From Alkalinema sp. RU_4_3 (GTDB lineage Bacteria > Cyanobacteriota > Cyanobacteriia > Leptolyngbyales > Leptolyngbyaceae): a stretch of DNA of 63,684 nucleotides. Below are positions 9,775 to 18,503 of this stretch, one piece after another. Position 1 is the first letter of the stretch. Every line of letters begins with the position of its first letter. The notes below the pieces were generated by a model that was not told the origin of the DNA, did not search any database, and worked only from the letters and a program-made list of their open reading frames with translations. A program made the position numbers and the translations under genes. The stretch lies in assembly GCA_012031975.1 (NCBI GenBank), contig JAAUSA010000003.1, positions 1 to 63,684 of the forward strand. Direction: 5' to 3'.

Positions 9775-11601
9775 CTACATCAACTCGGAAAGCACCATCC
9801 ACCGCTCCGTCCCCTGCTCAATCAACCGATCCAACTCCGTCAACCGATCGGTCAACTTCTGCAACTCACTATGGCCACTCGGCGGATTGTGATAGATCTG
9901 CGTCTCCACCTTGGCCTTCTCCGCCTCCCACTTGGGAATATCCACTTCCAACTGTTCAAACTCCCGCTTCTCCTTAAAGGACACCTTACGGGCCTTCTTC
10001 TCGGGCGCAACCACCTCAGCGACAGCCGCAGCCGGGGCTACAGCCGCCCCGGAAGACTTAGACTGCTGCTTCGCCGCCTGAAGCTTAGCCGCATTCTTAG
10101 CCTTGCGATGCTCCAGATAGACCGAATAGTTCCCTGGATAGCGGCCAATCTCGCCCCCTTCTTCTAGGGCAAAAATCGTATCCACCGTCCGATCGAGAAA
10201 ATAGCGATCGTGGGACACCACAAACACCGCCCCCTTGAAGTCCTCTAAATACTCCTCCAGCACGGAGAGCGTCTGCACATCAAGATCATTCGTCGGTTCA
10301 TCCAAAATCAACACATTCGGAGCCTGCAACAGCACCCGCAGCAGGAACAATCGCCGTTTCTCGCCCCCAGAAAGCTTCTCGATCGGCGCATACTGCTGAT
10401 TCGGATTGAACAAAAACCGCTCCAACATCTGCGACGCCGTAATCACAGAGCCATCAGCCGTCTTGACCAATTCCGCCACCGTCTTGAGATAGTCGATCAC
10501 CCGCATATTTTCCGTGCCCTTCAGGTCATCGGAATGCTGGTCGAAGTAGCCAAACTCGATCGTCGTCCCAATATCCACCTTGCCCGAATCTGGCGCCAAA
10601 CGACCCGTGATGATGTTCATCAAGGTAGACTTGCCCGCGCCGTTCACCCCAATGATCCCAATGCGATCCTCCGGCGTAAATTCGTAGGTAAAATCATTGA
10701 CGACCGTGCGATCGCCCCAGGCCTTCGTCACCCCCTCCAGGGCCACCACCTTCTTGCCAATCCTGCGGCCCACCGTGGAGATCTCCACCTTCCCCTGCCC
10801 AGTGCGAAACTCCTTCTCCCGCATATCTTCAATCCGACCAATCCGCGCCTTCTGCTTAGTGCTCCGCGCCTTCGGCCCTTTTTTCAGCCATTCCAACTCC
10901 CGCCGCAGCACCCCAGCAAATTTCCGCTGGCTGCTTTGATTCGAGTCCTCCTGCTCTGCTTTTTTCTCCAAGTAATAGGAGTAGTTGCCGCTGTAGGGAA
11001 ACAGCTCCGCCTGATCGATTTCCAAAATCCGATTGGTCACCTGGTCCAGGAAATAGCGATCGTGGGTCACCAGCATCAAGGCCCCCCGGTACCGTGCCAA
11101 ATGACTCTGCAACCATTCCACCGAATCCGCATCCAAATGGTTGGTCGGCTCATCCATCAACAGCACGTCCGGCTCCGAAATCAGCGCCGTAGCGATGGCG
11201 ATCCGCTTGCGATAGCCCCCCGACAGCCCCGCCACAGGCGCATTCACATCCTGAATCCCCAGCTTCCCCAGCATCACCTGGGCCTGGGCCTCCACCTCCC
11301 AAGCCGTGGCACTGTCCGGCGTCTCACCGCAGTCGAACAGAATCTGCTCCATGATCGTGCGACTATCGTCCAGATCCGGCTGCTGGGACAGGTAAATCAT
11401 GCGCAGACCATTATTGCGCTCCAGCTCCCCCGCGTCCATCGGCTCAAGGCCCGCCAGCATCTTCAGCAAGGTGGACTTGCCCGACCCATTGGTGCCAATC
11501 AAGCCAATGCGATCGCCCAGCTCCACGGAAAAGCTCGCATCCTTGAGCACCGCTTTAATCCCAAAATCCTTCTTCAGCGATCGAACTGTCAAAATTGCCA
11601 T
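9775..11601 (-). CDS. ABC-F family ATPase (Uup-like)
   Basis: Soluble protein with two ABC ATPase modules and no membrane domain, as in ABC-F proteins that act on the ribosome. Domain 1 has Walker A GTNGSGKST (about residue 36), signature LSGGYRKR and Walker B VLLMDEPTNHLD. The linker carries basic, arginine-rich text. Domain 2 has GVNGAGKST, LSGGEKRRLFL and VLILDEPTNDLD. A C-terminal Ala/Val-rich stretch leads into a coiled coil ending RWMVLSELM, resembling the Uup C-terminal domain. 608 residues. Monocistronic by appearance; start ATG 11601. The precise ribosomal role cannot be read from the sequence. Confidence 0.9.
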   Translation of the reverse strand: MAILTVRSLKKDFGIKAVLKDASFSVELGDRIGLIGTNGSGKSTLLKMLAGLEPMDAGELERNNGLRMIYLSQQPDLDDSRTIMEQILFDCGETPDSATAWEVEAQAQVMLGKLGIQDVNAPVAGLSGGYRKRIAIATALISEPDVLLMDEPTNHLDADSVEWLQSHLARYRGALMLVTHDRYFLDQVTNRILEIDQAELFPYSGNYSYYLEKKAEQEDSNQSSQRKFAGVLRRELEWLKKGPKARSTKQKARIGRIEDMREKEFRTGQGKVEISTVGRRIGKKVVALEGVTKAWGDRTVVNDFTYEFTPEDRIGIIGVNGAGKSTLMNIITGRLAPDSGKVDIGTTIEFGYFDQHSDDLKGTENMRVIDYLKTVAELVKTADGSVITASQMLERFLFNPNQQYAPIEKLSGGEKRRLFLLRVLLQAPNVLILDEPTNDLDVQTLSVLEEYLEDFKGAVFVVSHDRYFLDRTVDTIFALEEGGEIGRYPGNYSVYLEHRKAKNAAKLQAAKQQSKSSGAAVAPAAAVAEVVAPEKKARKVSFKEKREFEQLEVDIPKWEAEKAKVETQIYHNPPSGHSELQKLTDRLTELDRLIEQGTERWMVLSELM

Positions 11602-11920
11602 ATCAACCTAGCCTTGCTTGAAGTCACACTATACATGGCCATGCCCATGGCTGCCACGGCGCCCACTCGCCCCACCTCGCCCCAAAACCCTGGATCATCC
11701 ATATAAATCTATGCTTTTCATCTTTTTCTATTGATTTATTTGAATCTTGACCTTAACTTGATTAAGATAATGTCAAATCTTTACGAAAAAAGAAACGTTC
11801 CTGATTAAGCCCTTTGCCTTGGCTACTACGTAACACCCAAAGAAGCGATTTTGCTTCTCGGGAATTCCCCTGTTACGACGGTCATGAATCAACTTTTAGT
11901 GTGTTCAGTGTGGTGCTCCT
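11602..11920. other. Divergent intergenic region, AT-rich
   Basis: 319 bp between the ABC-F gene and the small ORF at 11921. The stretch 11700-11790 is much more AT-rich than its surroundings (for example ttgattaagataatg near 11760), a likely promoter zone, but I cannot pick a convincing -35/-10 pair. No gene seen. Confidence 0.4.
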
Positions 11921-12115
11921 ATGACTCAGTCCGTTCAAATCCGTGAGGTTGTAACCCAAGCTTTGGATCAGGGATTTCTCTCTATCGAAGCTGAAAATAC
12001 CCTGCGGCAGCTCCTCAGTCACAAGTATGAACGAGAAGACCTCAATGCCTTCATGGTGCTGCAACATGCCGCCATGAATGGGCAAGTCCGCCAGGAATCC
12101 AGGCTGGCCCATTGA
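11921..12115 (+). CDS. Small conserved cyanobacterial-type hypothetical protein, 64 aa
   Basis: Compact, helical, Gln/Leu-rich protein (VQIREVVTQALDQGF, IEAENTLRQLLSH, then DLNAFMVLQHAAMNGQV). The composition and the clean boundaries inside a long intergenic stretch argue that it is real; it reminds me of small conserved proteins widespread in cyanobacteria, but I cannot name a family. Function unknown. No membrane segment or signal peptide. Confidence 0.6.
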   Translation: MTQSVQIREVVTQALDQGFLSIEAENTLRQLLSHKYEREDLNAFMVLQHAAMNGQVRQESRLAH

Positions 12116-12319
12116 GGGGCGATCGCGCTCATGCTCGCTCGCGCCCAAGGCCCTGTTTGTCCCCACCTGAAACATCGTCACGACCCGCTATATTTCCTTC
12201 ATAACAAAAATCTAAAAGTCTGCCCCAACACCGCCAAAGTTCTCCCATCTGTGGCAATCTGAAGAACACCAGGTTTTCTCCAGAAAAAAAACCGCAAAAG
12301 AACTATATCAAACGGCGAT

Positions 12320-13558
12320 ATGCAGACCCTAACCGTTCCTTCCATCCCCAGTTCCGCAAGTAATAGCCAGTCCTTCACCGATCCTGCCATCCGCCGCCGC
12401 AAAACCCGGCCTGTCCCCGTGGGGAGCATCACCATTGGCAGCGGCTTTCCCGTGGCGGTGCAGTCGATGATCAATGAAGATACCCTCGACATTGAGGGCT
12501 CGGTCGCGGGCATCCGGCGGCTCCATGAACTGGGCTGTGAAATTGTTCGCGTCACGGTGCCCAGCATGGCCCATGCCAAGGCCATGGAAACCATTCGCGA
12601 CAGGCTTCATGCCACCTATCAGCCCGTCCCCCTGGTGGCCGATGTCCACCACAATGGCATGAAGATCGCCCTAGAAGTGGCCAATTACGTCGATAACGTG
12701 CGGATTAATCCGGGTCTCTACGTGTTTGAAAAACCCAAGGATGATCGCACCGAATACACCCCGGCTGAGTTTGCCGAGATCGGCCAGAAGATCCGCGAGA
12801 CCCTAGAGCCCCTAGTGGTCACCCTGCGCGATCAGAACAAATCCATGCGCATCGGCGTCAACCATGGCTCCCTATCCGAGCGGATGCTGTTCACCTACGG
12901 CGATACCCCCGAGGGCATGGTGGAATCGGCCCTGGAGTTTATCCGCATCTGTGAATCCCTGGAGTTCTACAACATTGAGCTGTCCCTGAAGGCCTCCAAT
13001 GTGCCCGTGATGATCGCCGCCAACCGTCTGATGGTGCAGCGCATGGACCAGTTGGGCATGGAATATCCCATCCACCTGGGTGTGACGGAGGCGGGCGACG
13101 GTGAATATGGTCGGATTAAGTCCACCGCAGGCATCGGCACGCTGCTGGCCGCCGGGATTGGCGACACGATCCGCGTCTCCCTCACGGAGGCCCCGGAAAA
13201 GGAAATTCCCGTCTGCTACAGCATTCTCCAAGCTCTGGGACTGCGCCGCACCATGGTGGAATATGTGGCCTGTCCCTCCTGTGGGCGCACGCTATTTAAC
13301 CTAGAAGAGGTGTTGCACCAGGTGCGATCGGCCACCGTCCATCTCAAGGGCCTCAACATTGCCGTCATGGGCTGCATCGTCAACGGCCCCGGTGAAATGG
13401 CCGATGCCGACTACGGCTACGTGGGTAAGCAAGCAGGCGTCATCGCCCTCTACCGGGGCCGGGAGGAAATCAAACGCGTGCCCCAGGAGGAAGGTGTCCA
13501 GGCCCTCGTCGATCTGATCAAGGCCGACGGTAACTGGGTGGAACCCGAGGCCGTATAA
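12320..13558 (+). CDS. ispG: 4-Hydroxy-3-methylbut-2-en-1-yl diphosphate synthase IspG
   Basis: [4Fe-4S] enzyme of the MEP isoprenoid pathway, converting MEcPP to HMBPP; in cyanobacteria it takes electrons from ferredoxin. 412 residues. N-terminal TIM-barrel text includes [20 protein letters not shown] and NVRINPG; the C-terminal cluster domain has [14 protein letters not shown] and [19 protein letters not shown], which supplies the three cluster cysteines. Start ATG 12320. About 200 bp of upstream DNA separates it from the small ORF, so it probably has its own promoter. Confidence 0.97.
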   Translation: MQTLTVPSIPSSASNSQSFTDPAIRRRKTRPVPVGSITIGSGFPVAVQSMINEDTLDIEGSVAGIRRLHELGCEIVRVTVPSMAHAKAMETIRDRLHATYQPVPLVADVHHNGMKIALEVANYVDNVRINPGLYVFEKPKDDRTEYTPAEFAEIGQKIRETLEPLVVTLRDQNKSMRIGVNHGSLSERMLFTYGDTPEGMVESALEFIRICESLEFYNIELSLKASNVPVMIAANRLMVQRMDQLGMEYPIHLGVTEAGDGEYGRIKSTAGIGTLLAAGIGDTIRVSLTEAPEKEIPVCYSILQALGLRRTMVEYVACPSCGRTLFNLEEVLHQVRSATVHLKGLNIAVMGCIVNGPGEMADADYGYVGKQAGVIALYRGREEIKRVPQEEGVQALVDLIKADGNWVEPEAV

Positions 13559-13611
13559 GCAATCTAGTGCGATCGCGCCCCATCCGTAGGGCCAGCGGGC
13601 AACCCGTATTA

Positions 13612-13670
13612 AATCTAACGCAGCGAGCCTCCGTGAATTTCGGTTGATTACGGCTCGCTTGTGTTAGATT
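13612..13670. repeat. Long imperfect inverted repeat between ispG and the protease gene
   Basis: Left arm 13612-13629 (aatctaacgcagcgagcc) pairs with right arm 13652-13670 (ggctcgcttgtgttagatt) around a 22-nt spacer. It lies in the gap after ispG without a clear T run, so it may be a weak terminator, an mRNA-stabilising hairpin or a dispersed repeat copy. Confidence 0.6.
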
Positions 13671-13771
13671 GGGTGCACCTTAGGGCTGGCCATTGGCAGA
13701 TCCTGGGGATGGACCGAGAGTCTGCTGTGCAGGTTGCCCGCCCATGGTCAAAATATTTTGAGACAGTCAGT

Positions 13772-15055
13772 ATGGTTTTGAGTAAACGGATGCTAGTCCT
13801 TGGTGCCACCACCGTCACGATCGCGGCGGTGGCCATTGCGGGTGCGAGTATCCATTTCCCCAAAGTGTCGGCCATGCTCCAGCTCCAGGACAATCCCAAG
13901 GAGATTGTCGATGAAGTCTGGCATGTGATCGACCGATCCTATGTCGATGGCACCTTTAATCAGAACGACTGGGACTCCGTACGCAAGGAATATGTCCGCC
14001 CCTACAAGGACAAACAGGAAGCCTACAAGTCCGTGCGGGAAATGCTCAAAAAGCTGGGCGATCCCTACACCCGCTTCATGGACCCCGATGAATATCGCAA
14101 CATGAAGATCGATACCTCCGGGGAGTTAATTGGCGTCGGTATTCAGCTCGGGGCCGATGAGAAGAGCAAGCGTCCCATGGTGATTGCGCCCATCGAAGGC
14201 AGTCCAGCGGCGGCCGCTGGCATTCTCTCCAAGGACATCATCATCAAAATCGACGGCAAATCCACAGAAGGCATGGACGACAAAGCCGCCGTCAACCTGA
14301 TTCGCGGCAAGGCCAACACCAAGGTCAAGCTCACCATACTCCGGGGCACCAAGGAAATTGATTTTGAACTGAAGCGCCAGGTGATCGCCCTCCATCCCGT
14401 CCGGTTCAATAAACAAAAGGCCCCGAGCGGCGAAGAGATTGGCTACATCCGCCTGTCCCAATTCAGTGCGCCTGCCGTTAAGGAAATGCGCGACGCCATC
14501 GAGACCCTAGAGAAGCAGAACGTCGGCGGCTACGTGTTGGATCTGCGATCGAATCCCGGCGGCCTCCTAGACGCCAGCGTTGAGATCGCCCGCATGTGGC
14601 TCCGTCAAGGCGGCATCGTCTCCACCGTCACCCGCGAAGGCAACACCGATCGCAAGAGCGCCAACGCCACGGAACTCACCCAAAAGCCCATGGTGGTGCT
14701 CGTCGATGGCGGGTCTGCCAGTGCCAGTGAAATTCTCTCCGGTGCCCTCCAGGACAACAATCGCGCCAAAATCATCGGCACCAAAACCTTCGGCAAGGGC
14801 CTGGTCCAATCGGTCCGCGAAATCATGAGCGACGACGGCGAATCTGGCATGGCCGTCACCATCGCCAAATACCTCACCCCCCAAGGCCGCGACATCAACA
14901 AGCACGGCATCGACCCGGACGTCGAGATCAAGCTCACCGAACAGGACCAGAAGAACCTGCTGAGCAATCGCGACAAAATCGGCACCCCCGCCGACCCCCA
15001 ATTTGCCAAGGCCCTCCAAGTGCTACTCCAAGACCCCAAACAGGCCAAATCCTAA
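13772..15055 (+). CDS. Carboxyl-terminal processing protease (S41 family, CtpB/CtpC-like)
   Basis: Exported serine protease that trims C-terminal tails of periplasmic or thylakoid-lumen proteins. I take the start at ATG 13772 (MVLSKRMLVLGATTVTIAA), which gives a normal signal/anchor helix; an in-frame start at 13661 would add a non-hydrophobic extension. A PDZ domain follows (about residues 110-190, GVGIQLGADEKSKRPMVI then GSPAAAAGILSKDII), then the S41 domain with GYVLDLRSNPGGLL, DGGSASASEILSGALQD (nucleophilic Ser) and GTKTFGKGLVQ (Lys of the dyad). About 427 residues. A terminator follows at 15075. Which Ctp paralogue it is cannot be decided here. Confidence 0.9.
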   Translation: MVLSKRMLVLGATTVTIAAVAIAGASIHFPKVSAMLQLQDNPKEIVDEVWHVIDRSYVDGTFNQNDWDSVRKEYVRPYKDKQEAYKSVREMLKKLGDPYTRFMDPDEYRNMKIDTSGELIGVGIQLGADEKSKRPMVIAPIEGSPAAAAGILSKDIIIKIDGKSTEGMDDKAAVNLIRGKANTKVKLTILRGTKEIDFELKRQVIALHPVRFNKQKAPSGEEIGYIRLSQFSAPAVKEMRDAIETLEKQNVGGYVLDLRSNPGGLLDASVEIARMWLRQGGIVSTVTREGNTDRKSANATELTQKPMVVLVDGGSASASEILSGALQDNNRAKIIGTKTFGKGLVQSVREIMSDDGESGMAVTIAKYLTPQGRDINKHGIDPDVEIKLTEQDQKNLLSNRDKIGTPADPQFAKALQVLLQDPKQAKS

Positions 15056-15074
15056 CTGGCTCCAATACCCCCCT

Positions 15075-15110
15075 AAACCGCAATGCCTCATCCTCGACGT
15101 TGCGGTTTTT
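15075..15110 (+). terminator. Rho-independent terminator after the Ctp protease gene
   Basis: Stem aaaccgcaa (15075-15083) pairs with ttgcggttt, ending in five T at 15106-15110; it starts 20 bp after the stop codon. Confidence 0.75.
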
Positions 15111-15255
15111 ATGGCAGTTTTTGATCGCTGCCGCCCAAATTCCGCACTCCTACTGAAACCTCCCGCGAGTCCTAGGGCAACCTGATCACAGGGCAAGCTA
15201 GTCAGTCGCTTTTCTTGCTTCACTTTCAGGGCTAAAAATTTATTTTCCTCGCCAT

Positions 15256-16668
15256 ATGACACCCGAACAGCACCAGCAGCAGCGTCCCCCCATGACACCA
15301 CCGCCCGCACCCCGCGTTCCGATGGCACCGCCACCGCCCTTGCGATCGAACGGCACCAGCGTACTCGATGCGGACGTGACCAAGCTCGCTGGCAATGGCG
15401 AAACCACGATGATTAGCCAGATTGCCCTCAACATGAGCCGGGGCATGGATGGTGGTGGCACTACCGTTCTAGCCGACCCCGCCGCCATGGCAGGGACCGC
15501 CGCCCAGGGCGCCATGCAGCCCATGAATGGGGGCCAGGCCGCCACGCCTGCTGCCAATAGCCGCGCCGCTTCTCCCTTTCAAGCCAAGGGCCAGGGGCCA
15601 ACACCGGGCAACCCCACCTTGCAGGAATTGATCAAAGCCGCCTTCGATAAAGGCTTCTCCGACGTGCATGTCGGGGTCGGTGAAGTGCCGCGCTACCGCG
15701 ATCGCGGCGCCATTGCCCATACGGAATGGCCCGCCACCGACAAGGCAACCTTCTATAGCTGGCTCCATGAAATCCTGACCGAAGAAGAGATCGCCAAGTT
15801 CGAAGCCACCCTCGACTTTGACGGGGCCACCCAGTACGAGTTCGCCCGCGTCCGGATCAACATCTTCGACTCCCTCCATGGCCCCGCCATGGTGATGCGT
15901 TTGATTCCGCTGAAGATTTTGACCTGTGAGCAGTTGAACCTGCCCCCGGTCTTTAAGGATATTTGCCATTACCACAAGGGCTTGATTTTGATTACTGGAC
16001 CCACGGGTTCCGGTAAATCCACGACCATGGCCGCGATGATCGACTACATCAACGACTCGATGCCTAAAAACATCATCACGATCGAAGACCCGATCGAATT
16101 TGTCCACAAGAGTCGTACGGCCCTGATCAAACACCGCGAAGTCGGGATCAACACCCTCAAGTTCGACAACGCCCTCAAGGCAGCACTCCGGGAAGATCCC
16201 GATATAATCCTGGTTGGGGAAATGCGCGATCGCGAAACCGTCAACACAGCCCTAAAAGCCGCCCAAACGGGTCACTTGGTGATGGGCACCCTGCACACCA
16301 ACAGCGCCGTCAAAACCATTGAGCGGGTGTTGGGTCTCTATCAGCCCGAGGAGCAGCCCGCCATGCGGATCGCCCTGGCGGAATCCCTGGTGTCGGTGAT
16401 TTCCCAAGGTCTTTGCCGGACAACTGATGGAAAACGGGCAGCCTACCACGACATCATGATCAACACCGATGCGATTCGGGACTACATCCGCAAGGGCGAA
16501 TTGGATGAAATCGAACAGTTGATTCCGAAATGTACCTTCGATGGCATGTGCTCCATGAACCAGGCCCTGTACAAACTCTATGAAGAGGGCCGCATCACCG
16601 AGGAAACGGCCCTGGAAATGTCGCCAAAGAGCAACGAAATGGCCCAGATGCTGCGGGGTCGAGTCTAG
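15256..16668 (+). CDS. PilT/PilU-family type IV pilus twitching ATPase with Pro-rich N-terminus
   Basis: Hexameric secretion-type ATPase expected to drive pilus retraction. 470 residues, about 100 longer than ordinary PilT: the first 110 residues are Pro/Ala/Gly/Gln-rich and look disordered (MTPPPAPRVPMAPPPPLRS). The PilT core follows: DVHVGVGEVPRYRDRG, Walker A GPTGSGKST (about residue 253), the Asp box ITIEDPIEFVH, Walker B DPDIILVGEMRDRET, and the His box MGTLHTNSAVKTIERV. The C-terminal AIRDYIRKGE segment also fits. Cyanobacteria often carry several PilT paralogues; the long N-terminus suggests this may be the second type. Followed at once by a strong terminator. Confidence 0.88.
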   Translation: MTPEQHQQQRPPMTPPPAPRVPMAPPPPLRSNGTSVLDADVTKLAGNGETTMISQIALNMSRGMDGGGTTVLADPAAMAGTAAQGAMQPMNGGQAATPAANSRAASPFQAKGQGPTPGNPTLQELIKAAFDKGFSDVHVGVGEVPRYRDRGAIAHTEWPATDKATFYSWLHEILTEEEIAKFEATLDFDGATQYEFARVRINIFDSLHGPAMVMRLIPLKILTCEQLNLPPVFKDICHYHKGLILITGPTGSGKSTTMAAMIDYINDSMPKNIITIEDPIEFVHKSRTALIKHREVGINTLKFDNALKAALREDPDIILVGEMRDRETVNTALKAAQTGHLVMGTLHTNSAVKTIERVLGLYQPEEQPAMRIALAESLVSVISQGLCRTTDGKRAAYHDIMINTDAIRDYIRKGELDEIEQLIPKCTFDGMCSMNQALYKLYEEGRITEETALEMSPKSNEMAQMLRGRV

Positions 16669-16670
16669 CA

Positions 16671-16702
16671 AAAAGGGGCTGCGCCTTGGCGCAGCCCCTT
16701 TT
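16671..16702 (+). terminator. Rho-independent terminator after the PilT-like gene
   Basis: Perfect 15-bp stem aaaaggggctgcgcc / ggcgcagcccctttt with a 2-nt loop as drawn, 2 bp after the stop codon. Being A-flanked on the left and T-flanked on the right, it could work on both strands. Confidence 0.85.
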
Positions 16703-16753
16703 ACAAGGCCCAGGGGCCTCACATTTTCTTTGGCAAAGAGTCAACTACTAACA

Positions 16754-16784
16754 GAGAAAAAACCATCACAACAATGGTTTTCTC
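16754..16784 (-). terminator. Possible AU-rich terminator for the minus-strand hypothetical gene
   Basis: Inverted repeat gagaaaaaaccat / atggttttctc with a short loop, about 50 bp past the stop of the gene at 16836. It has no T run outside the stem. Confidence 0.35.
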
Positions 16785-16835
16785 GGTTTAAAATTTTGAT
16801 GGTCTAGAACTCAGGTCAAAACGCCGATCGCAGGT

Positions 16836-17252
16836 TCAAAACTCCGAGCGCGGACAGAGCACCGCATCCTCCTGGAGACTGCCGAGCAACGCCTGATATT
16901 CCTCGTACTCTAGGGCACGCACCTCATGTAATTCCTGCAACACCTGGCCCATTTCCCAAGCCACCGTGACACGGATCACAAAACGGCGGGCCTCTAATAG
17001 GGCCTTCGATTTAGAAGGGTAGGTTTGAAAGGCTTCAAATAGGCCGCCGCCTCGGGATTCGGGCTCAATAATGTCCCAGGTCCAACCATTATCTTCCTGG
17101 AAGGCCCTCAATCGCCAACCTCGATATTGCTTGAACGGTGCCGCTTCTAACCAGGATCGAAGTAGGCAAAACTGCTGGGAAAACTCCTCTCGACTGTCCA
17201 TAGGCTGTGCAATTCCATTGTCAGTAATGTCCATCGTCAGTGAGGTCAACAC
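16836..17252 (-). CDS. Hypothetical protein, 138 aa
   Basis: Not recognised. Soluble, acidic, tryptophan-containing protein: YRGWRLRAFQEDNGWTWDI followed by a helical C-terminal half (SKALLEARRFVIRVTVAWEM, then EVRALEYEEYQALLGSL). No signal peptide or membrane helix. Inner starts at 17234 (MDITDNG) or 17201 (MDSREEF) are possible. Codon use matches its neighbours. Function unknown. Confidence 0.6.
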   Translation of the reverse strand: MLTSLTMDITDNGIAQPMDSREEFSQQFCLLRSWLEAAPFKQYRGWRLRAFQEDNGWTWDIIEPESRGGGLFEAFQTYPSKSKALLEARRFVIRVTVAWEMGQVLQELHEVRALEYEEYQALLGSLQEDAVLCPRSEF

Positions 17253-17675
17253 TGAGATAGTGATCTTTGCTGAACCAATGATTACACAGTTTCAAAATCT
17301 ATCGATTGTATAAAAACTCACTTTATCCAAAATCAATAAACTTCCCCTCGGCCCAAAATCAGAGAACCTCTCCCAGCCGGGGATTTAAAGGGTTTGGGCA
17401 GTTCTGGCCCTGATCCGTAGTTGTTGAATTCTTTAAATTTAGTCCCCGTAAAATCCCTGAAGAGAGAGGATATTTCAAACTTCGTCAGCAGAAAACCAGC
17501 GGTTTCAGAGGGGCAAAATTAATGCGCTGAACTACGTGCTTTTACTGAATTTTCTAACCCCTTAGAAAATGTCTGTCTTTTGGTATACATGCTGGGCTCA
17601 ATAAATGAAGAAGATAGGGAGACATCTGGGTCTTGAAATTGTGATCTTTCCATCCACCACCTGCGATCGATTCTA
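17253..17675. other. Intergenic region with a small palindrome
   Basis: About 423 bp, relatively AT-rich, with no convincing gene. It holds a perfect 8-bp inverted repeat attttcta-accccT-tagaaaat at 17549-17570, a possible operator or hairpin. A second, weaker feature is the A/T-rich zone around 17290-17345, likely promoter DNA for the minus-strand gene at 17252. Confidence 0.4.
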
Positions 17676-17879
17676 ATGCAACGCACCATCAACACCCTTA
17701 CCATCGCAACAATTTTATTCTCTGCTGTGATCAGTCTGGTTATGGGATGGCGACTCCAGTCCGGTGAATGCGTCACGGTCCACCTCCCCCTGAACAGCTC
17801 GATCAAGATTGGGGAGGCCTGTCGGGCAATCGACAGGCAAACCCCCTCAAGTCCCAAGGCCCCAAGTTCCCCCAGGTAA
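17676..17879 (+). CDS. Small putative membrane or exported protein, 67 aa
   Basis: Starts MQRTINTL and has one hydrophobic helix (about residues 8-24, TIATILFSAVISLVMGW), then a short hydrophilic domain with two cysteines (SGECVTVHL, IGEACRAIDRQ) and a Ser/Pro-rich end. It is not recognised. A longer minus-strand frame overlaps it but reads like a shadow. Moderate evidence only. Confidence 0.4.
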   Translation: MQRTINTLTIATILFSAVISLVMGWRLQSGECVTVHLPLNSSIKIGEACRAIDRQTPSSPKAPSSPR

Positions 17880-17888
17880 GCCAAGGCT

Positions 17889-18476
17889 TCATGGGCTGCG
17901 GTGCTGCCACTTCCAGAGATAGCCCGAAATCAGATTGGTCAGCACATGGGCGACGATCGGCACCATCAAGTTACCACTGACCACCGCCGCCGAGCCCAGC
18001 ATGGCCCCAACGATCGTCGCCCAGAGTACGTAGGGAAGCTGTTTGCGATTGCTCATATGCAGCGCCCCAAAGCAGAGACTCGAAATCGCAATGCCCTCCC
18101 AGTTGACCCCAAACTCCGGCAGCATCACCCCCCGAAACAGCAATTCTTCACTCAAGCCTGGCAATAGCCCCAGCCACAGAATATCCGGCAGCGCCAGGGG
18201 CGCAATCACCATGCCTAAATAATAGTCAGCGCTTTGGCGGTAGGGGGGCCATAGACGGTAGACCAAGCCACTGGCCCCCGTAATCCCCAGGGCCACCGCA
18301 GCACCCCAGAGCAGCGCCTGGACCGTTGGGCGAGTGGGAAACAGCGTCACATGGGCCAGCTTGATCCAGAGCTGCGCCACCATAAGCAGCACAATGGCCG
18401 TCACCGCTATAGCCAGCAGCACCTGCACACGGGTCATGGATTCGAGTTGTGGCGATTCGGGCTCTTGGGAGGTCAT
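17889..18476 (-). CDS. CPBP family intramembrane glutamic endopeptidase
   Basis: Membrane protease family (CAAX protease / bacteriocin-processing, Abi). 195 residues with several helices. The diagnostic motifs are present: EELLFRGVMLPEF (EExxxR), CFGALHMSNR (FxxxH) and HVLTNLISGYLW (HxxxN/D). An N-terminal tail (MTSQEPESPQLES) precedes the first helix VQVLLAIAVTAIVLL. Substrate unknown. It follows the DUF3326 gene on the same strand with a 27-bp gap. Confidence 0.88.
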   Translation of the reverse strand: MTSQEPESPQLESMTRVQVLLAIAVTAIVLLMVAQLWIKLAHVTLFPTRPTVQALLWGAAVALGITGASGLVYRLWPPYRQSADYYLGMVIAPLALPDILWLGLLPGLSEELLFRGVMLPEFGVNWEGIAISSLCFGALHMSNRKQLPYVLWATIVGAMLGSAAVVSGNLMVPIVAHVLTNLISGYLWKWQHRSP

Positions 18477-18503
18477 GGGCTGTGGAAATATAGGGAACTC
18501 AAT

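Noticed and set aside
10534-11706. 390-codon plus-strand open frame opposite the ABC-F gene
   Set aside because: His/Arg/Leu-rich shadow of a clear ABC-F ATPase on the other strand.
17519-17884. 121-codon minus-strand frame overlapping the small membrane ORF
   Set aside because: Composition is irregular and it overlaps the more protein-like plus-strand frame; no family resemblance.
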